64,000 nucleotides of DNA from Crossiella equi (GCF_017876755.1 NZ_JAGIOO010000001.1:6061786-6125785), one strand, 5' to 3'. Positions 18,434 through 27,525 are shown, counted from the first letter of the stretch. Program-made: numbers and translations. Notes: generated by a model from the letters alone, not told the origin.

Positions 18434-19243
18434 TCACCCGGATTGCGCAACGGTGCCGATCGCGCCCCGGACCGCGCCGACGAAGTCCCAGAACACCTGC
18501 GTCGTGGTGTTTCTGCGCTCTGGCCTGGTGTTGTTGGCGAACATGGCGTCGCGCAGGCCGGTGGTCAGCTCCAGCTGGGCGCCCGCGCCGGTGAGCGTGC
18601 GGTTGGTGATGTTGGCCGCGTCCCGCCCGGACAGCGTCGGGTGGTCCACGCCGTCCACGGCGGTGAACCCGGCCGCGCGCAGGCGGTCCAGCAGCAGGGT
18701 GCGGAACTGCTCGTCCCGGCCGCCGGCCAGCACCGCCCGCGCGCCCGTCGGCAGGTTCAGCTGGCCGGGGGAGCAGCCGTGCAGCGCGACCGCCCGCTGT
18801 GAGCCGCCGACCAGGGACAACGCCACCGGGTCGTCGCAGTGCGTGGAGGTCACGTGCAGCTCGCCGTTGTCGGTGGGCCGCACGCCCTCGAACATCCAGA
18901 AGTCCAGCTGCGGCCCGTCCAGCGGGGCCAGGCTCGCGGGGTGGTACCCGGCGACGGCGTGGCACAGCTCGGATGTGCCGCCCTCGATGCCTCCGCCGTG
19001 CGGTGCGAGCACCACGGTCCCGGGCAGCGGGAAGTGCTGGTCCAGGCTGTCGTCGAAGACCTGGTGCCGCCGGGACCGGCGCGCGTAGTCGATGCCCTCG
19101 ACCAGCTCCGGGTCGGCGTAGAGCGCGGTGTTGGACGGGTACCGGTCGGCGGCGAGCGCGGTCCGCGGCAGGGTCACCGGCAGGGCGCCCGCCGCGAGCA
19201 GACCGAGGAAGGTCCTCCTGCTGGCGGCGGTCATGGTCGACAT
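18434..19243 (-). CDS. Tat-exported poly-gamma-glutamate hydrolase family protein
   Basis: A 269-residue protein starting with a twin-arginine signal (ASRRTFLG) and a hydrophobic run ending in TALAAD. The mature part fits the phage-derived poly-gamma-glutamate hydrolase family (DUF867), which are zinc-dependent amidohydrolase-like enzymes. Candidate ligands are LAPHGGGIEGGTSEL and ALHGCSPG. The ATG at 19243 is preferred (19234 is also possible), because longer versions would run into the divergent MarR gene. Likely acts outside the cytoplasm on gamma-linked peptides; the natural substrate is not evident. Confidence 0.82.
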   Translation of the reverse strand: MSTMTAASRRTFLGLLAAGALPVTLPRTALAADRYPSNTALYADPELVEGIDYARRSRRHQVFDDSLDQHFPLPGTVVLAPHGGGIEGGTSELCHAVAGYHPASLAPLDGPQLDFWMFEGVRPTDNGELHVTSTHCDDPVALSLVGGSQRAVALHGCSPGQLNLPTGARAVLAGGRDEQFRTLLLDRLRAAGFTAVDGVDHPTLSGRDAANITNRTLTGAGAQLELTTGLRDAMFANNTRPERRNTTTQVFWDFVGAVRGAIGTVAQSG

Positions 19244-19276
19244 TGTGCGCCGCCAAGCAACCATCCGCAGTGTGTC

Positions 19277-19282
19277 TAACCT
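19277..19282 (+). promoter_or_regulatory. -10-like box TAACCT, leaderless start of MarR gene
   Basis: TAACCT ends 7 nt before the GTG at 19290. The 7-nt spacer has no convincing Shine-Dalgarno placement, so translation from a leaderless transcript is inferred. Confidence 0.5.
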
Positions 19283-19289
19283 GGGCGGG

Positions 19290-19853
19290 GTGAGCACACC
19301 ACCGCCGCCGGACGAGACGGACTCCGGCGTCCCCGAGTGGGCCAAGGTCATTCCCGGCCTGGACCCCGCCGTCGAGGGCGTCGTCGACCGCCTGCACCTG
19401 GCCAGCCGCTACCTGGAACGCCTCGCCGCCGAATGTGCCGCGCCCCAGGGCCTGAGCTCCGCGGACTACGAGATCCTGGCGCGGCTGTACTGGGTCGGCC
19501 CGCCCCACCGCCTGACCCCGACCCAGCTCGCGGCGGGCACCCTCAGCCCGGCCACCACGATCACCAGCCGTCTGGAGAGGTTGCAGAAGGCCGGACTGAT
19601 CATCCGGGCGGCCAGCGCAAACGATCGCAGGTCCACCCCGGCCGAACTGACCGACGAGGGCCGCCGCGTCTTCCTCTCGGTCGTCACCGAGCAGGCCCGC
19701 CGGGAACGGGACGCGATCAGCCCGATGGGCAACGCCGAGCTCGGCGAACTGGAAGGGTTGCTGCGCAAGCTGATGCACGTCCTGGAACAGAGTCTCGGCC
19801 CGGCCCCCCGCCGCGTGCGCCTGGCCGAGGAAGCAGGCAAGCGGCAGAAGTAG
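19290..19853 (+). CDS. MarR family transcriptional regulator
   Basis: A 187-residue MarR protein with the usual winged helix. Recognition region: LTPTQLAAGTLSPATTIT then SRLERLQKAGLIIR, followed by the wing sequence NDRRSTPAELTDEGRRVF. GTG at 19290 is fixed by the -10 box 7 nt upstream and by its being divergent from the hydrolase gene. MarR proteins are dimeric repressors that bind 16-20-bp palindromes. The gene ends just before a symmetric 22-bp repeat array. Confidence 0.92.
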   Translation: MSTPPPPDETDSGVPEWAKVIPGLDPAVEGVVDRLHLASRYLERLAAECAAPQGLSSADYEILARLYWVGPPHRLTPTQLAAGTLSPATTITSRLERLQKAGLIIRAASANDRRSTPAELTDEGRRVFLSVVTEQARRERDAISPMGNAELGELEGLLRKLMHVLEQSLGPAPRRVRLAEEAGKRQK

Positions 19854-19876
19854 CCCCAGGCCCAACCGACGAGCCC

Positions 19877-20028
19877 GGCCAACACGAGGTACGGGATCGG
19901 CCAACACGAGCTGTGCCAACGGCCAACACGCGCCGGGGTTCGACCCCGCCGCCGTGTTGGCCGTTTTCGTACCCCGTGTTTGCCGATCCCGTACCTCGTG
20001 TTGGCCGGGCTCGTACCCCGTGTTGGCT
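19877..20028. repeat. Symmetric array of seven 10-bp units with exact 22-bp period
   Basis: GGCCAACACG occurs on the plus strand at 19877, 19899 and 19921, each 22 bp apart. Its complement CGTGTTGGCC occurs at 19953, 19975 (one mismatch), 19997 and 20019 (one mismatch), again 22 bp apart. The two halves mirror each other about 19941.5, giving a palindrome from 19877 to 20006, and the centre is itself a CGGGG/CCCCG hairpin. Spacer bases are partly shared (GAGGTACGGGATC against GATCCCGTACCTC). As DNA it presents sites on one helix face; as RNA it would fold into a long stem and could end the MarR transcript. The rest of the 414-bp gap to 20268 holds no gene. Confidence 0.85.
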
Positions 20029-20267
20029 GGTCCGGTCGGGTGTGGCGGGGTGGGCGGTTGGGGTAGGCGCGCGGCTGGGGTGGGGCCTGGGCGGACGTTC
20101 AGGGCATCACGTACCGCCACTGGGACCACACGCTCCGAGTTGCGCCGTTTGGCCGATACTACGATTTCGTAGTAACTCGTAGCGTTCTCCTCGTTCGCGG
20201 TGGCCACCGGCGAGCAGCACTCCGATCCGTTGTCCCGCCGGACTTTTCCCCGCCTGTGAGGTGCCCG

Positions 20268-20849
20268 ATGTCCCGAGTTCGTGCTGCCTTCGTCCGCCTG
20301 ACCACCGCTCTGCTCGCCCTCGCCGCGGCCGCCACCATGGCGGTCGGGTTCGCCGCCCCGGCCTCGGCCGGGCCGCACTACCCGTGGCAGGACCCGGGCC
20401 GGGCGCGCGCCTTCACCGAGGCCGCCGTGACCATGCACGGCAAGTCCTACTGCTGGGGCGGCGGTGACCACACCGGCCCGACCATGGGCACCTGGGACTC
20501 CAACTGCAACGCCTCCACCGGCGCCGGGTTCGACTGCTCCGGCCTGGTGCACTACGCGCTGGCCAAGGCTGGGCGCAACCCCGGCGACCAGACCGCCGAC
20601 ACCTACGGCAAGACCCTCGGCACGATCGTCAACGACGGCTCCCGCAAGCCCGGTGACCTGCTGTTCTACGACTGGAACAACGATACCGTCTACGACCACG
20701 TGATGATCTACCTGGGCCTCAACCGCGACAACAACAAGGTCGAGATCATCGAGGCGAACGGGGCCAAGGGCCTCACCGCGGCCAACGGCAAGTTCGTGCG
20801 CTTCTTCGGCCTGACCGCCCCGCACCGGGTGCGCCGGATCGCGTTCTGA
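20268..20849 (+). CDS. Secreted NlpC/P60 cell-wall hydrolase
   Basis: A 193-residue protein with a Sec signal peptide ending in PASAG (about residue 33) and a single NlpC/P60 domain. The catalytic Cys is residue 90 in GFDCSGLV and the catalytic His is in YDHVMIYLG; a polar third residue follows in the EANG region. NlpC/P60 enzymes cut peptide bonds in peptidoglycan stems. ATG at 20268 has GAGGTG a few bases upstream. The Asn/Cys-rich insert near residues 70-85 (WDSNCNAS) is unusual for the simplest members. Confidence 0.9.
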   Translation: MSRVRAAFVRLTTALLALAAAATMAVGFAAPASAGPHYPWQDPGRARAFTEAAVTMHGKSYCWGGGDHTGPTMGTWDSNCNASTGAGFDCSGLVHYALAKAGRNPGDQTADTYGKTLGTIVNDGSRKPGDLLFYDWNNDTVYDHVMIYLGLNRDNNKVEIIEANGAKGLTAANGKFVRFFGLTAPHRVRRIAF

Positions 20850-20862
20850 GCGAACCCGCGCC

Positions 20863-20886
20863 GCCCCCGGCTACCTGGCCGGGGGC
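20863..20886. terminator. Hairpin between convergent genes
   Basis: GCCCCCGGC and GCCGGGGGC form a 9-bp stem with a 6-nt loop. It overlaps the stop codon of the minus-strand aminopeptidase and follows the stop of the NlpC/P60 gene by 13 bp, so it could serve both. Confidence 0.55.
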
Positions 20887-22157
20887 AGCGCCGGTTCGAA
20901 CAGCCAGCGCTGGAACAGCTCGTCCAGGGGAGTCGGGCTGAACCGCTGCGCCAGCGCGGTGAAGTCCGAAGTGGACACCGAACCGTGCCGCTGCGCGGTG
21001 GTCCACTCCTTGAGCAGTGCGAAGAACGCGGCGTCACCGATCCGCCGCCGCAGCGCGTGCAGGGTCAGCGCGCCCCGGTCGTAGACCTGGTCGTCGAACA
21101 TGCGGCGCGGCCCCGGATCGGCGATCACCAGGTCCTGCGGCAGCGCGGACAGCTTGCGGTGGAACCGGTCCGCGGGCACCGAGGCGGGCACGCCGTCGGC
21201 CTGCTCGAACCACAGCCACTCCGCGTAGCAGGCGAAGCCCTCGTGCAGCCAGATGTCCCGCCAGTGCGCGAGCGTGAGGCTGTTGCCGAACCACTGGTGC
21301 GCCAGCTCATGCGCGACCAGCCGTTCCGAACCCCGCCGCCCGTCCACGTGGTTGCGACCGAACACCGACAGCCCGAGCGCCTCCACCGGCACGTCCAGCT
21401 CGTCGTCGGCCACCACCACCGCGTACTCGCCGAACGGGTAGGGCCCGAACAGCTCGCCGAACACGCGCAGCATCTCCGGCTGCCGGGCGAAGTCGTGCCG
21501 GAACCGCCCGAGCAGGTGCGGTGGCACGGCGGCGGGCTGGTGCACCGGGCCGGGCAGCTCCAGCACCTCGTACCGCCCGATCTGCACGGTGGCCAGGTAG
21601 GTCGGCATCGGCGCGGTCTGGTGGTAGACCCAGGTGGTGCTGCCCTTGTGCTCGCGCACCTCGCGCAGCCTGCCGTTGGCCACCGCGGTGTACGCCGAGG
21701 GCGCGGTGACCGCGATCCGGTACGTGGCCTTGGCCGAGGGCCGGTCGTCGCAGGGGAACCAGGACGGCGCCCCGGTCGGCTGGCTGGCCACGATCGCGCC
21801 GTCGGTGAGCTGGTCCCAGCCGATCTCCCCGAACGGGCTGCGCACCGGCGCGGGCGGCCCGGCGTAGCGCACCTCGACGGTGAAGGCCTCACCCGCGCGC
21901 AGCGGCTTGGCCGGGCGCAGGCGCAGCTTCCCGTTGGCGTGGCTGAACTTCGCGGGCCGCTTGCCGTCCAGCAGCACGCGCTCCACGCGGAACCGCCCGA
22001 GGTCCAGCACAACCGAGGTCAGCTCGGCCCCGGCCACGGCGGTGATCGCGGCCACCCCGGACAGCCGGTGCGCGGCCGGGCGGTAGTCCAGCTCCAGGTC
22101 GTAGTGCCGGACGCGGTAGCCCTCGTTGCCGTGCCCGGGGAAGTAGTCCCGGTGCAT
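20871..22157 (-). CDS. M1 family zinc metallopeptidase
   Basis: A 428-residue aminopeptidase-like enzyme. The zinc site is HELAH at 283-287 with the downstream Glu in WLHEGFACYAEW. The substrate-binding GAMEN motif of classic M1 enzymes is replaced by the region VPVEALGLSVFG, as in some shorter actinobacterial members. It lacks the large C-terminal helical domain of PepN. Its ATG overlaps the stop of the Pls/PosA-type synthetase by one base, so the two are co-translated. That pairing suggests it trims or degrades the product of the synthetase; this is inference. Confidence 0.9.
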   Translation of the reverse strand: MHRDYFPGHGNEGYRVRHYDLELDYRPAAHRLSGVAAITAVAGAELTSVVLDLGRFRVERVLLDGKRPAKFSHANGKLRLRPAKPLRAGEAFTVEVRYAGPPAPVRSPFGEIGWDQLTDGAIVASQPTGAPSWFPCDDRPSAKATYRIAVTAPSAYTAVANGRLREVREHKGSTTWVYHQTAPMPTYLATVQIGRYEVLELPGPVHQPAAVPPHLLGRFRHDFARQPEMLRVFGELFGPYPFGEYAVVVADDELDVPVEALGLSVFGRNHVDGRRGSERLVAHELAHQWFGNSLTLAHWRDIWLHEGFACYAEWLWFEQADGVPASVPADRFHRKLSALPQDLVIADPGPRRMFDDQVYDRGALTLHALRRRIGDAAFFALLKEWTTAQRHGSVSTSDFTALAQRFSPTPLDELFQRWLFEPALPPAR

Positions 22158-25100
22158 CACGCCTGCCAGGCCGCGATCGGGTTGCCCAGCCAGCGGGTGT
22201 CGGCGGGCACGGTCTCCCCGCGCATCACCAGCGAGCCGGGGCCGACAGTGGTGCCCGCGCCGACGGTCGCGCCGGGCAGCACGATGCCGTGCGGCCCCAT
22301 GGTCGCGCCCGCGTCCAGGGTCACCACGTCCAGCCGCATTATCCGGTCGTGGAACAGGTGCGTCTGCACCACGCAGCCCCGGTTGACCGTGGCCCCGGCG
22401 CCCAGCCGGACCAGGTCGGCCTCGGGCAGCCAGTACGACTCGCACCACACGCCCCGGCCGATCCGGGCGCCGAGCGAGCGCAGCCAGATGTTCATCAGCG
22501 GGGTGCCGCCGACCGCGCCGGCCAGCCACGGCACCGCGAGCACCTCGACGAAGGTGTCCGCCAGCTCGTTGCGCCAGACGAACCCGCTCCACAGCGGGTG
22601 CTCGGTGGCGCGGAACCGCCCGACCAGCAACCACTTCGCCGCACTGGCCACCACGCAGGCGAGCAGCCCGGCACCGAGCAGCACGACCCCGCCGAGCAGC
22701 ACGGCCAGGCCGAACCCGCCGTGCGCGGCCACGGTCTGGAACGCGGCGAGCACCAGCACGGCCAGCGCGACCGTGGCCATCACCGGGACGACCCGGCACA
22801 GCTCGACCAGCGCGCGGGCGAACACCAGGCGCTTGGGCGGGTCGAACGTGCGGCCCTCGTCGCCCTTGGCCGCGCTGCGCGGCAGCTTGATCGGCGGCAT
22901 GCCCAGGTAGGAGCTGCCCGCCTTGGCGCGCTTGGGGGTCGCCGACAGCACGCCCACCAGCCCGCGGTTGGGCACCGCGCGGCCGGGCGCGGTCATGCCG
23001 GAGTTGCCGAGGAAGGCGCGCTTGCCGATGCGCACCTCGCCGATGCGCAGCCAGCCGCCGCCCAGCTCGTACGAGCCGACCATGGTGTCGTCGGCGAGGA
23101 AGGCCCCGTCGGCGACGGTGGTCAGGGAGGGCAGCGCGAGCACCGTGGAGGCCTCGACCCGCCGCCCGACCCGCATGCCCAGCAGCCGCAGCCACACCGG
23201 GGTGAACAGGCTGGCGTAGAAGGGGAACAGCGCGGTGCGCGCGTGGTTCATCAGCCGTTCGACGGTCCACGCCTGCCAGGCCACGCGGCCGTGCAGCGGG
23301 TGGTACCCGGCGCGCAGGCCGAGGCTGAGCAGCCGCACGCCGACCAGCACGAGCAGCGCGGTGCCGACCAGCCAGGCCAGCGCGGCCAGCGGAGTGACCA
23401 GCAGGGCGCTGCCGACCGCGCCGTCGAGCGTGGTGTCATCGCTGACCGACCAGCCGAGCAGCACGACCGCGGGCAGCACACTGAGCACCGGCAGCAGGTC
23501 GAGCAGTCCGGCGGTCACGGTGTAGACCAGCGACCAGAACCGGCTGCGCGGCGCGGACTTGGTGGGGCGCTTGCGGTTGGGCTTGCCGGAGCGCGCGGCG
23601 GGCACCCCCGACCAGTGCTGGCCCGCGGGCACCGAGCCGGTGACCCCGGCCCCGGCGGCGATCTCCGCGCGCTTGCCGATGCGCGTACCGGGGAACAGGG
23701 TGCTGCGCGAGCCGACCACAGCGCCCGCACCGATCCGGATGCGGCCGATGTGCACGACGTCGCCGTCCAGCCAGTGCCCGGACAGGTCGACCTCGGGCTC
23801 CACCGCCGCGCCCTTGCCGAGCTTGAGCATGCCGGTGACCGGGGGCGTGGAGTGCAGGTCGACGTCCGGGCCGATGCGCACGCCCAGCGCCTTGGCGTAG
23901 GTGGTGAGCCAGCCGCCGGACAGCTTGGCCGCCCCGCTGAGCACGGCCAGCCGTTCGGCCGTCCAGAGCCGCAGGTGCACGCTCCCGCCGCGCGGGTAGC
24001 TGCCCGGACGAAGGCCGCGCAGCAGCAGGCGCGCGCCGCCCGCGGCGATGGCGATGCGGCCGGGCGGGGTGAACAGCACCGCGGCACCGGCGGCGATCCA
24101 CCACCAGGACACCGTGGGCGCCCACGGGTAGGAGCCGAAGAGGTCGAGCACGTTGTTCAGCGCGGCCAGCAGCACGGTCCAGCGCAGGCCGACCAGCGTG
24201 AGCAGCGGCAGCAGCACCAGTGTCTGCGCCAGGCCGGTGCGCCGTGGCGTGGGCCGCACCTCGCGGGTGGTGGCCTCACGGGCGCCCAGCTCGTCCAGGC
24301 GGGCGGCGAAGTCGGCGAGCACCGGGTGCGCGTACAGCTCGGCGACCGCGCTCTCCGGGTACCGCGTGCGCACCAGGGAGATCAGCTGCGCGGCGGCCAG
24401 GCTGCCGCCGCCGCTGGCGAAGAACTCGGCCCGCGCCGACTCCGGCGGCACGCCCAGCACCTCGCCCCACTGCTCGGCCAGCCAGGCCTGCGTACCGGTC
24501 AGCGCGGGCTGGTCGCCGGGCAGCTCCAGGCTGGTCAGCGGCCACGGCAGCGCGTTGCGGTCGACCTTGCCGGAGGTGCGGGTGGGCAGCGTGTCCACCA
24601 CGGCCAGCAGCGGCACCAGCGCGGCGGGCAGCTGGGCCCGCAGGCGCTCCAGCGCGGCGGGCTTGTCGAAGTCGGTGTCGGGCTGGAGTGCGAGGTAGCC
24701 GACCAGGACCTGGTTGCCGCCCTTGGTGGTGCGCACCGCGGCGGCCGCCCCGGCGATCCCGGGCAGCGCCTGCAGGGCCGCGTCCACCTCGCCCAGCTCG
24801 ATGCGCCGCCCGCCGAGCTTGACCTGCTCGTCGGCGCGGCCCAGGAACAGCAGGCCCTCCGGCTCGGCGCGCACGAGGTCGCCGCTGCGGTAGGCGCGGT
24901 CCCAGCCGAGCGCGGGCAGCGGCGCGTACTTCTCCGCGTCCTTGGCCGGATCGAGGTAGCGGGCCAGGCCCACGCCGCCGATCACCAGCTCGCCGGTCTG
25001 CCCCATCGGCACGACCTCGCCCGCCTGGTCGACCACGGCCAGCTCCCAGCCGTCCAGCGGCAGGCCGATGCGCACCGGCGGCGTGCCGGTCAGCGGAGCG

Positions 25101-26032
25101 GCGCAGGCGACCACGGTGGCCTCGGTGGGGCCGTAGGTGTTCCACACCTCGCGGCCTTCCACGGCAACGCGTTCGGCCAGCTCGGGCGGGCAGGCCTCGC
25201 CGCCGAAGATGAGCAGCCGCACGTCGTCCAGGCACTCGGCGGGCCACAGCGCGGCCAGCGTCGGCACGGTGGAGACCACGGTGATCTCGTTGCGCACCAG
25301 CCACGGCCCGAGGTCCATGCCGGTGCGCACCAGCGAGCGCGGCGCGGCGACCAGGCAGGCGCCGTGCCGCCAGGCCAGCCACATCTCCTCGCAGGAGGCG
25401 TCGAAGGCCACGGACAGTCCGGCCAGCACGCGGTCGCCGGGGCCCAGTGGCTCCTCGGCCAGGAACAGCGCGGCCTCGGCGTCCACGAACGCGGCGGCAC
25501 TGCGGTGGCTGACCGCGACGCCCTTCGGCTTGCCGGTCGAACCGGAGGTGAAGATGATCCACGCGTCGTCGTCGAGTCCAGGCGCCCCAACGGATCCGCC
25601 GGGCGTGGCGTGCGGGGTGAGCTCGCCACCCGCGCCGATGACCGCGCACACCGCGGCCTCGCCGAAGACGAGCTCGGCGCGCTCCGCCGGGTCCTCGGCG
25701 TCCACCGGCACGTACGCGGCCCCGGCCGCGAGCACACCGAGGATGCCGGTGTACAGCTCGTTCGTACCCGAAGGGATGCGCACACCCACCCGGTCGCCGC
25801 GCCCGATGCCTTGTGCGGCAAGGCGTTCCCGGACCGCCTCGACCTCGGTCAGCAGGGCGCGGTAGGTCAGCGTGGCGGTGCCGTCGCTCACCGCGGGGGC
25901 GGTGGGGTGGCGGCGTGCGGTGGCGGTCAGGATGTCGAGTAGAGTCCGGGGCGCCGGGGTGTCTCCGGCGCGGAAAACCGCTGGTGCCAACGCGAGTGTC
26001 AAGTGCGGACCTTCCGGGTGTAGGTGTCGCAT
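22157..26032 (-). CDS. Pls/PosA-type non-ribosomal peptide synthetase with membrane C-terminus
   Basis: A synthetase of about 1,291 residues. An adenylation domain comes first (A3 motif FTSGSTGKPKG, A10 motif TSGKVDRNALPW), then a carrier domain with the phosphopantetheine Ser544 in GGGSL. About six membrane segments follow, interleaved with three condensation-like blocks that contain hexapeptide-type turns. This is the architecture of epsilon-poly-lysine synthetase relatives, which polymerise one basic amino acid. Reading the substrate pocket by analogy with GrsA gives D-A-E-S-I-G-T-V-V-K, which I read as favouring a basic residue such as lysine. ATG 26032 is used; a TTG at 26002 with GGAAGG upstream is a good alternative. 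Confidence 0.9.
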   Translation of the reverse strand: MRHLHPEGPHLTLALAPAVFRAGDTPAPRTLLDILTATARRHPTAPAVSDGTATLTYRALLTEVEAVRERLAAQGIGRGDRVGVRIPSGTNELYTGILGVLAAGAAYVPVDAEDPAERAELVFGEAAVCAVIGAGGELTPHATPGGSVGAPGLDDDAWIIFTSGSTGKPKGVAVSHRSAAAFVDAEAALFLAEEPLGPGDRVLAGLSVAFDASCEEMWLAWRHGACLVAAPRSLVRTGMDLGPWLVRNEITVVSTVPTLAALWPAECLDDVRLLIFGGEACPPELAERVAVEGREVWNTYGPTEATVVACAAPLTGTPPVRIGLPLDGWELAVVDQAGEVVPMGQTGELVIGGVGLARYLDPAKDAEKYAPLPALGWDRAYRSGDLVRAEPEGLLFLGRADEQVKLGGRRIELGEVDAALQALPGIAGAAAAVRTTKGGNQVLVGYLALQPDTDFDKPAALERLRAQLPAALVPLLAVVDTLPTRTSGKVDRNALPWPLTSLELPGDQPALTGTQAWLAEQWGEVLGVPPESARAEFFASGGGSLAAAQLISLVRTRYPESAVAELYAHPVLADFAARLDELGAREATTREVRPTPRRTGLAQTLVLLPLLTLVGLRWTVLLAALNNVLDLFGSYPWAPTVSWWWIAAGAAVLFTPPGRIAIAAGGARLLLRGLRPGSYPRGGSVHLRLWTAERLAVLSGAAKLSGGWLTTYAKALGVRIGPDVDLHSTPPVTGMLKLGKGAAVEPEVDLSGHWLDGDVVHIGRIRIGAGAVVGSRSTLFPGTRIGKRAEIAAGAGVTGSVPAGQHWSGVPAARSGKPNRKRPTKSAPRSRFWSLVYTVTAGLLDLLPVLSVLPAVVLLGWSVSDDTTLDGAVGSALLVTPLAALAWLVGTALLVLVGVRLLSLGLRAGYHPLHGRVAWQAWTVERLMNHARTALFPFYASLFTPVWLRLLGMRVGRRVEASTVLALPSLTTVADGAFLADDTMVGSYELGGGWLRIGEVRIGKRAFLGNSGMTAPGRAVPNRGLVGVLSATPKRAKAGSSYLGMPPIKLPRSAAKGDEGRTFDPPKRLVFARALVELCRVVPVMATVALAVLVLAAFQTVAAHGGFGLAVLLGGVVLLGAGLLACVVASAAKWLLVGRFRATEHPLWSGFVWRNELADTFVEVLAVPWLAGAVGGTPLMNIWLRSLGARIGRGVWCESYWLPEADLVRLGAGATVNRGCVVQTHLFHDRIMRLDVVTLDAGATMGPHGIVLPGATVGAGTTVGPGSLVMRGETVPADTRWLGNPIAAWQA

Positions 26033-26124
26033 CGCGTCGGCAGGCCAACGCCAAACGGTCACCGTACACACAAAAGGTGAACAACCGCACGGAGAATCGC
26101 CCCAAGGTGTGGCGATTCACAGCC

Positions 26125-26913
26125 TCACTTGCCGTCGTGCACCAGCACCCTCGTCCCCGGCCGCAGGATCCCGAAGGTCTCGTCCACGCTCGGGTCGGTC
26201 ATCCGGATGCACCCGTTGCTGGCGGGCCAGACCTCCACGGGTTCCCCGCCGTGGAAGGCGATTCCCTGGTCGGTGCCGCCCTGGCCGATGTAGGACGGCC
26301 GCCACATCGGGCCCAGCCGCGCGTACCGCCAGCCGTTGATCTGGCGGGTGACCGCGAACTCACCCGTCGGGGTGGCCTTGTCCGTGCTGTTGCGCCCGGT
26401 CGAGGAGTCGTAGATCCGCTCGATCCGCCCGGCGCCGTCGAGGAAGTACGTCACCTGGCGGGCCAGGTCCACCTCGACGCGCACGCCCGCCCGCGCCCGG
26501 GGTTCCGGCCGGACCGGGTTCCGCAACGCGGCCGCGGTCGCCTCGTCCACCACACCGGTGCGCTCCAGGCCCTGCACCTTCTGGAAGGCGATCACCGCGT
26601 GCCGCGTCTCGTCGTCGAAGCCGCCGTTGACCTCGCGCACCTGGTAGCCCAGCTCGTGCAGCACCTCCTGCACCTTGCGCACGTCCGCGCCGGACGCGCC
26701 GGACGCCACCGGCACGGCCACCCACGGCGGGGCCGGGGGCCGGGGGTCGGCCAGCGGCACCGCGGCGCCCTGCGGCCGCGCGGTCGCGGTCTCCGCGCGC
26801 ACCGCCACCGGACCCTCCGGCGTCAGCACGGTGTACGCCGCCACCCCGCCCGCGCCGACGGTCACCGCCAGCAGCGCGCCGATCACGTACCGCCCACTCC
26901 TGTGTTCGCTCAC
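26125..26913 (-). CDS. L,D-transpeptidase (YkuD) with peptidoglycan-binding domain
   Basis: A 262-residue enzyme with one N-terminal membrane anchor (about 8-28), a peptidoglycan-binding domain (about 78-140, KVQEVLHELGYQVREVNGGF) and a C-terminal YkuD domain. The catalytic motif is WPASNGCIRM, a variant of SHGCR with Asn for His, and an upstream His lies in IAFHGGEP. Such enzymes make 3-3 cross-links in the wall. GTG at 26913 is the best start before the divergent sigma factor gene, but no strong ribosome-binding site is seen. Confidence 0.9.
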   Translation of the reverse strand: MSEHRSGRYVIGALLAVTVGAGGVAAYTVLTPEGPVAVRAETATARPQGAAVPLADPRPPAPPWVAVPVASGASGADVRKVQEVLHELGYQVREVNGGFDDETRHAVIAFQKVQGLERTGVVDEATAAALRNPVRPEPRARAGVRVEVDLARQVTYFLDGAGRIERIYDSSTGRNSTDKATPTGEFAVTRQINGWRYARLGPMWRPSYIGQGGTDQGIAFHGGEPVEVWPASNGCIRMTDPSVDETFGILRPGTRVLVHDGK

Positions 26914-26979
26914 ATCAGTACTTGGCCGCAGCCGGGGGAAGCGCAACCGAACGGGTGAGTACGGCGTATTCGAGGCGTG

Positions 26980-27525
26980 ATGGCCAACGACGAGGACCTG
27001 GTGCAGCGCATCGGGACGGACCGGGAGGCGCTGGCCGAGCTGTACCGTCGCCACGTGCGCGCGCTGCTCGGTTACGCCTCCCGCAGGCTGGACAACCCCA
27101 CCGACGCCGCCGACCTGGTGGCCGCGGTCTTCCTCGAGGTCATCCGGACCGCGAGCCGCTTCGACCCGTCCCGGGGCACGCCGAGGGCCTGGCTGTTCGG
27201 CATCGCCGCCACCCTTGTCGCCGCGCACGGGCGCTCCCGGGGCCGCGAGGCCAGGGCGTTGCAGCGGGTCTACGGGCGCCGCGAGCTGGAGCCGCAGGAC
27301 TTCGCCGAGCTGGCCGGGCGCATCGACGCCGCCCGCAGCGCGGAGGCCCTGCGTGACGCGGTGGCCGGGCTGGCCCGGTCCGAGCGCGAGCTGTTCCTCC
27401 TGGTCGCCATGGACGGCCTGAGCCCGGCCGAGGCGGGGGAGGTGCTGGGCATCAACGCGGCCGCGGCCCGCATGCGCCTGGCCCGCGCACGCCGCAAGCT
27501 GCGCGAGCTCCTGGTGTCCGCATGA
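26980..27525 (+). CDS. ECF-like RNA polymerase sigma factor
   Basis: A 181-residue sigma-70 family protein. Region 2 covers about 5-70 (LAELYRRHVRALLGYASRRL then DAADLVAAVFLEVIR). Region 4 covers about 120-178 (LFLLVAMDGLSPAEAGEVLG, then AAARMRLARARRKLREL). ATG at 26980 has GAGG about 6 nt upstream; a GTG directly before it is possible. The stop overlaps the next gene (ATGA), whose membrane-anchored product may act with it like an anti-sigma partner, although it is not of a classic anti-sigma family. Confidence 0.92.
   Translation: MANDEDLVQRIGTDREALAELYRRHVRALLGYASRRLDNPTDAADLVAAVFLEVIRTASRFDPSRGTPRAWLFGIAATLVAAHGRSRGREARALQRVYGRRELEPQDFAELAGRIDAARSAEALRDAVAGLARSERELFLLVAMDGLSPAEAGEVLGINAAAARMRLARARRKLRELLVSA

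Noticed and set aside
19244-19351. Longer N-terminus for the poly-gamma-glutamate hydrolase homologue
   Set aside because: The extension would overlap the divergent MarR gene and put 36 odd residues before a clear twin-arginine signal.
19877-20028. CRISPR array
   Set aside because: Repeats are only about 10 bp, change orientation at the centre, and the 12-bp spacers are partly conserved; there are no cas genes.
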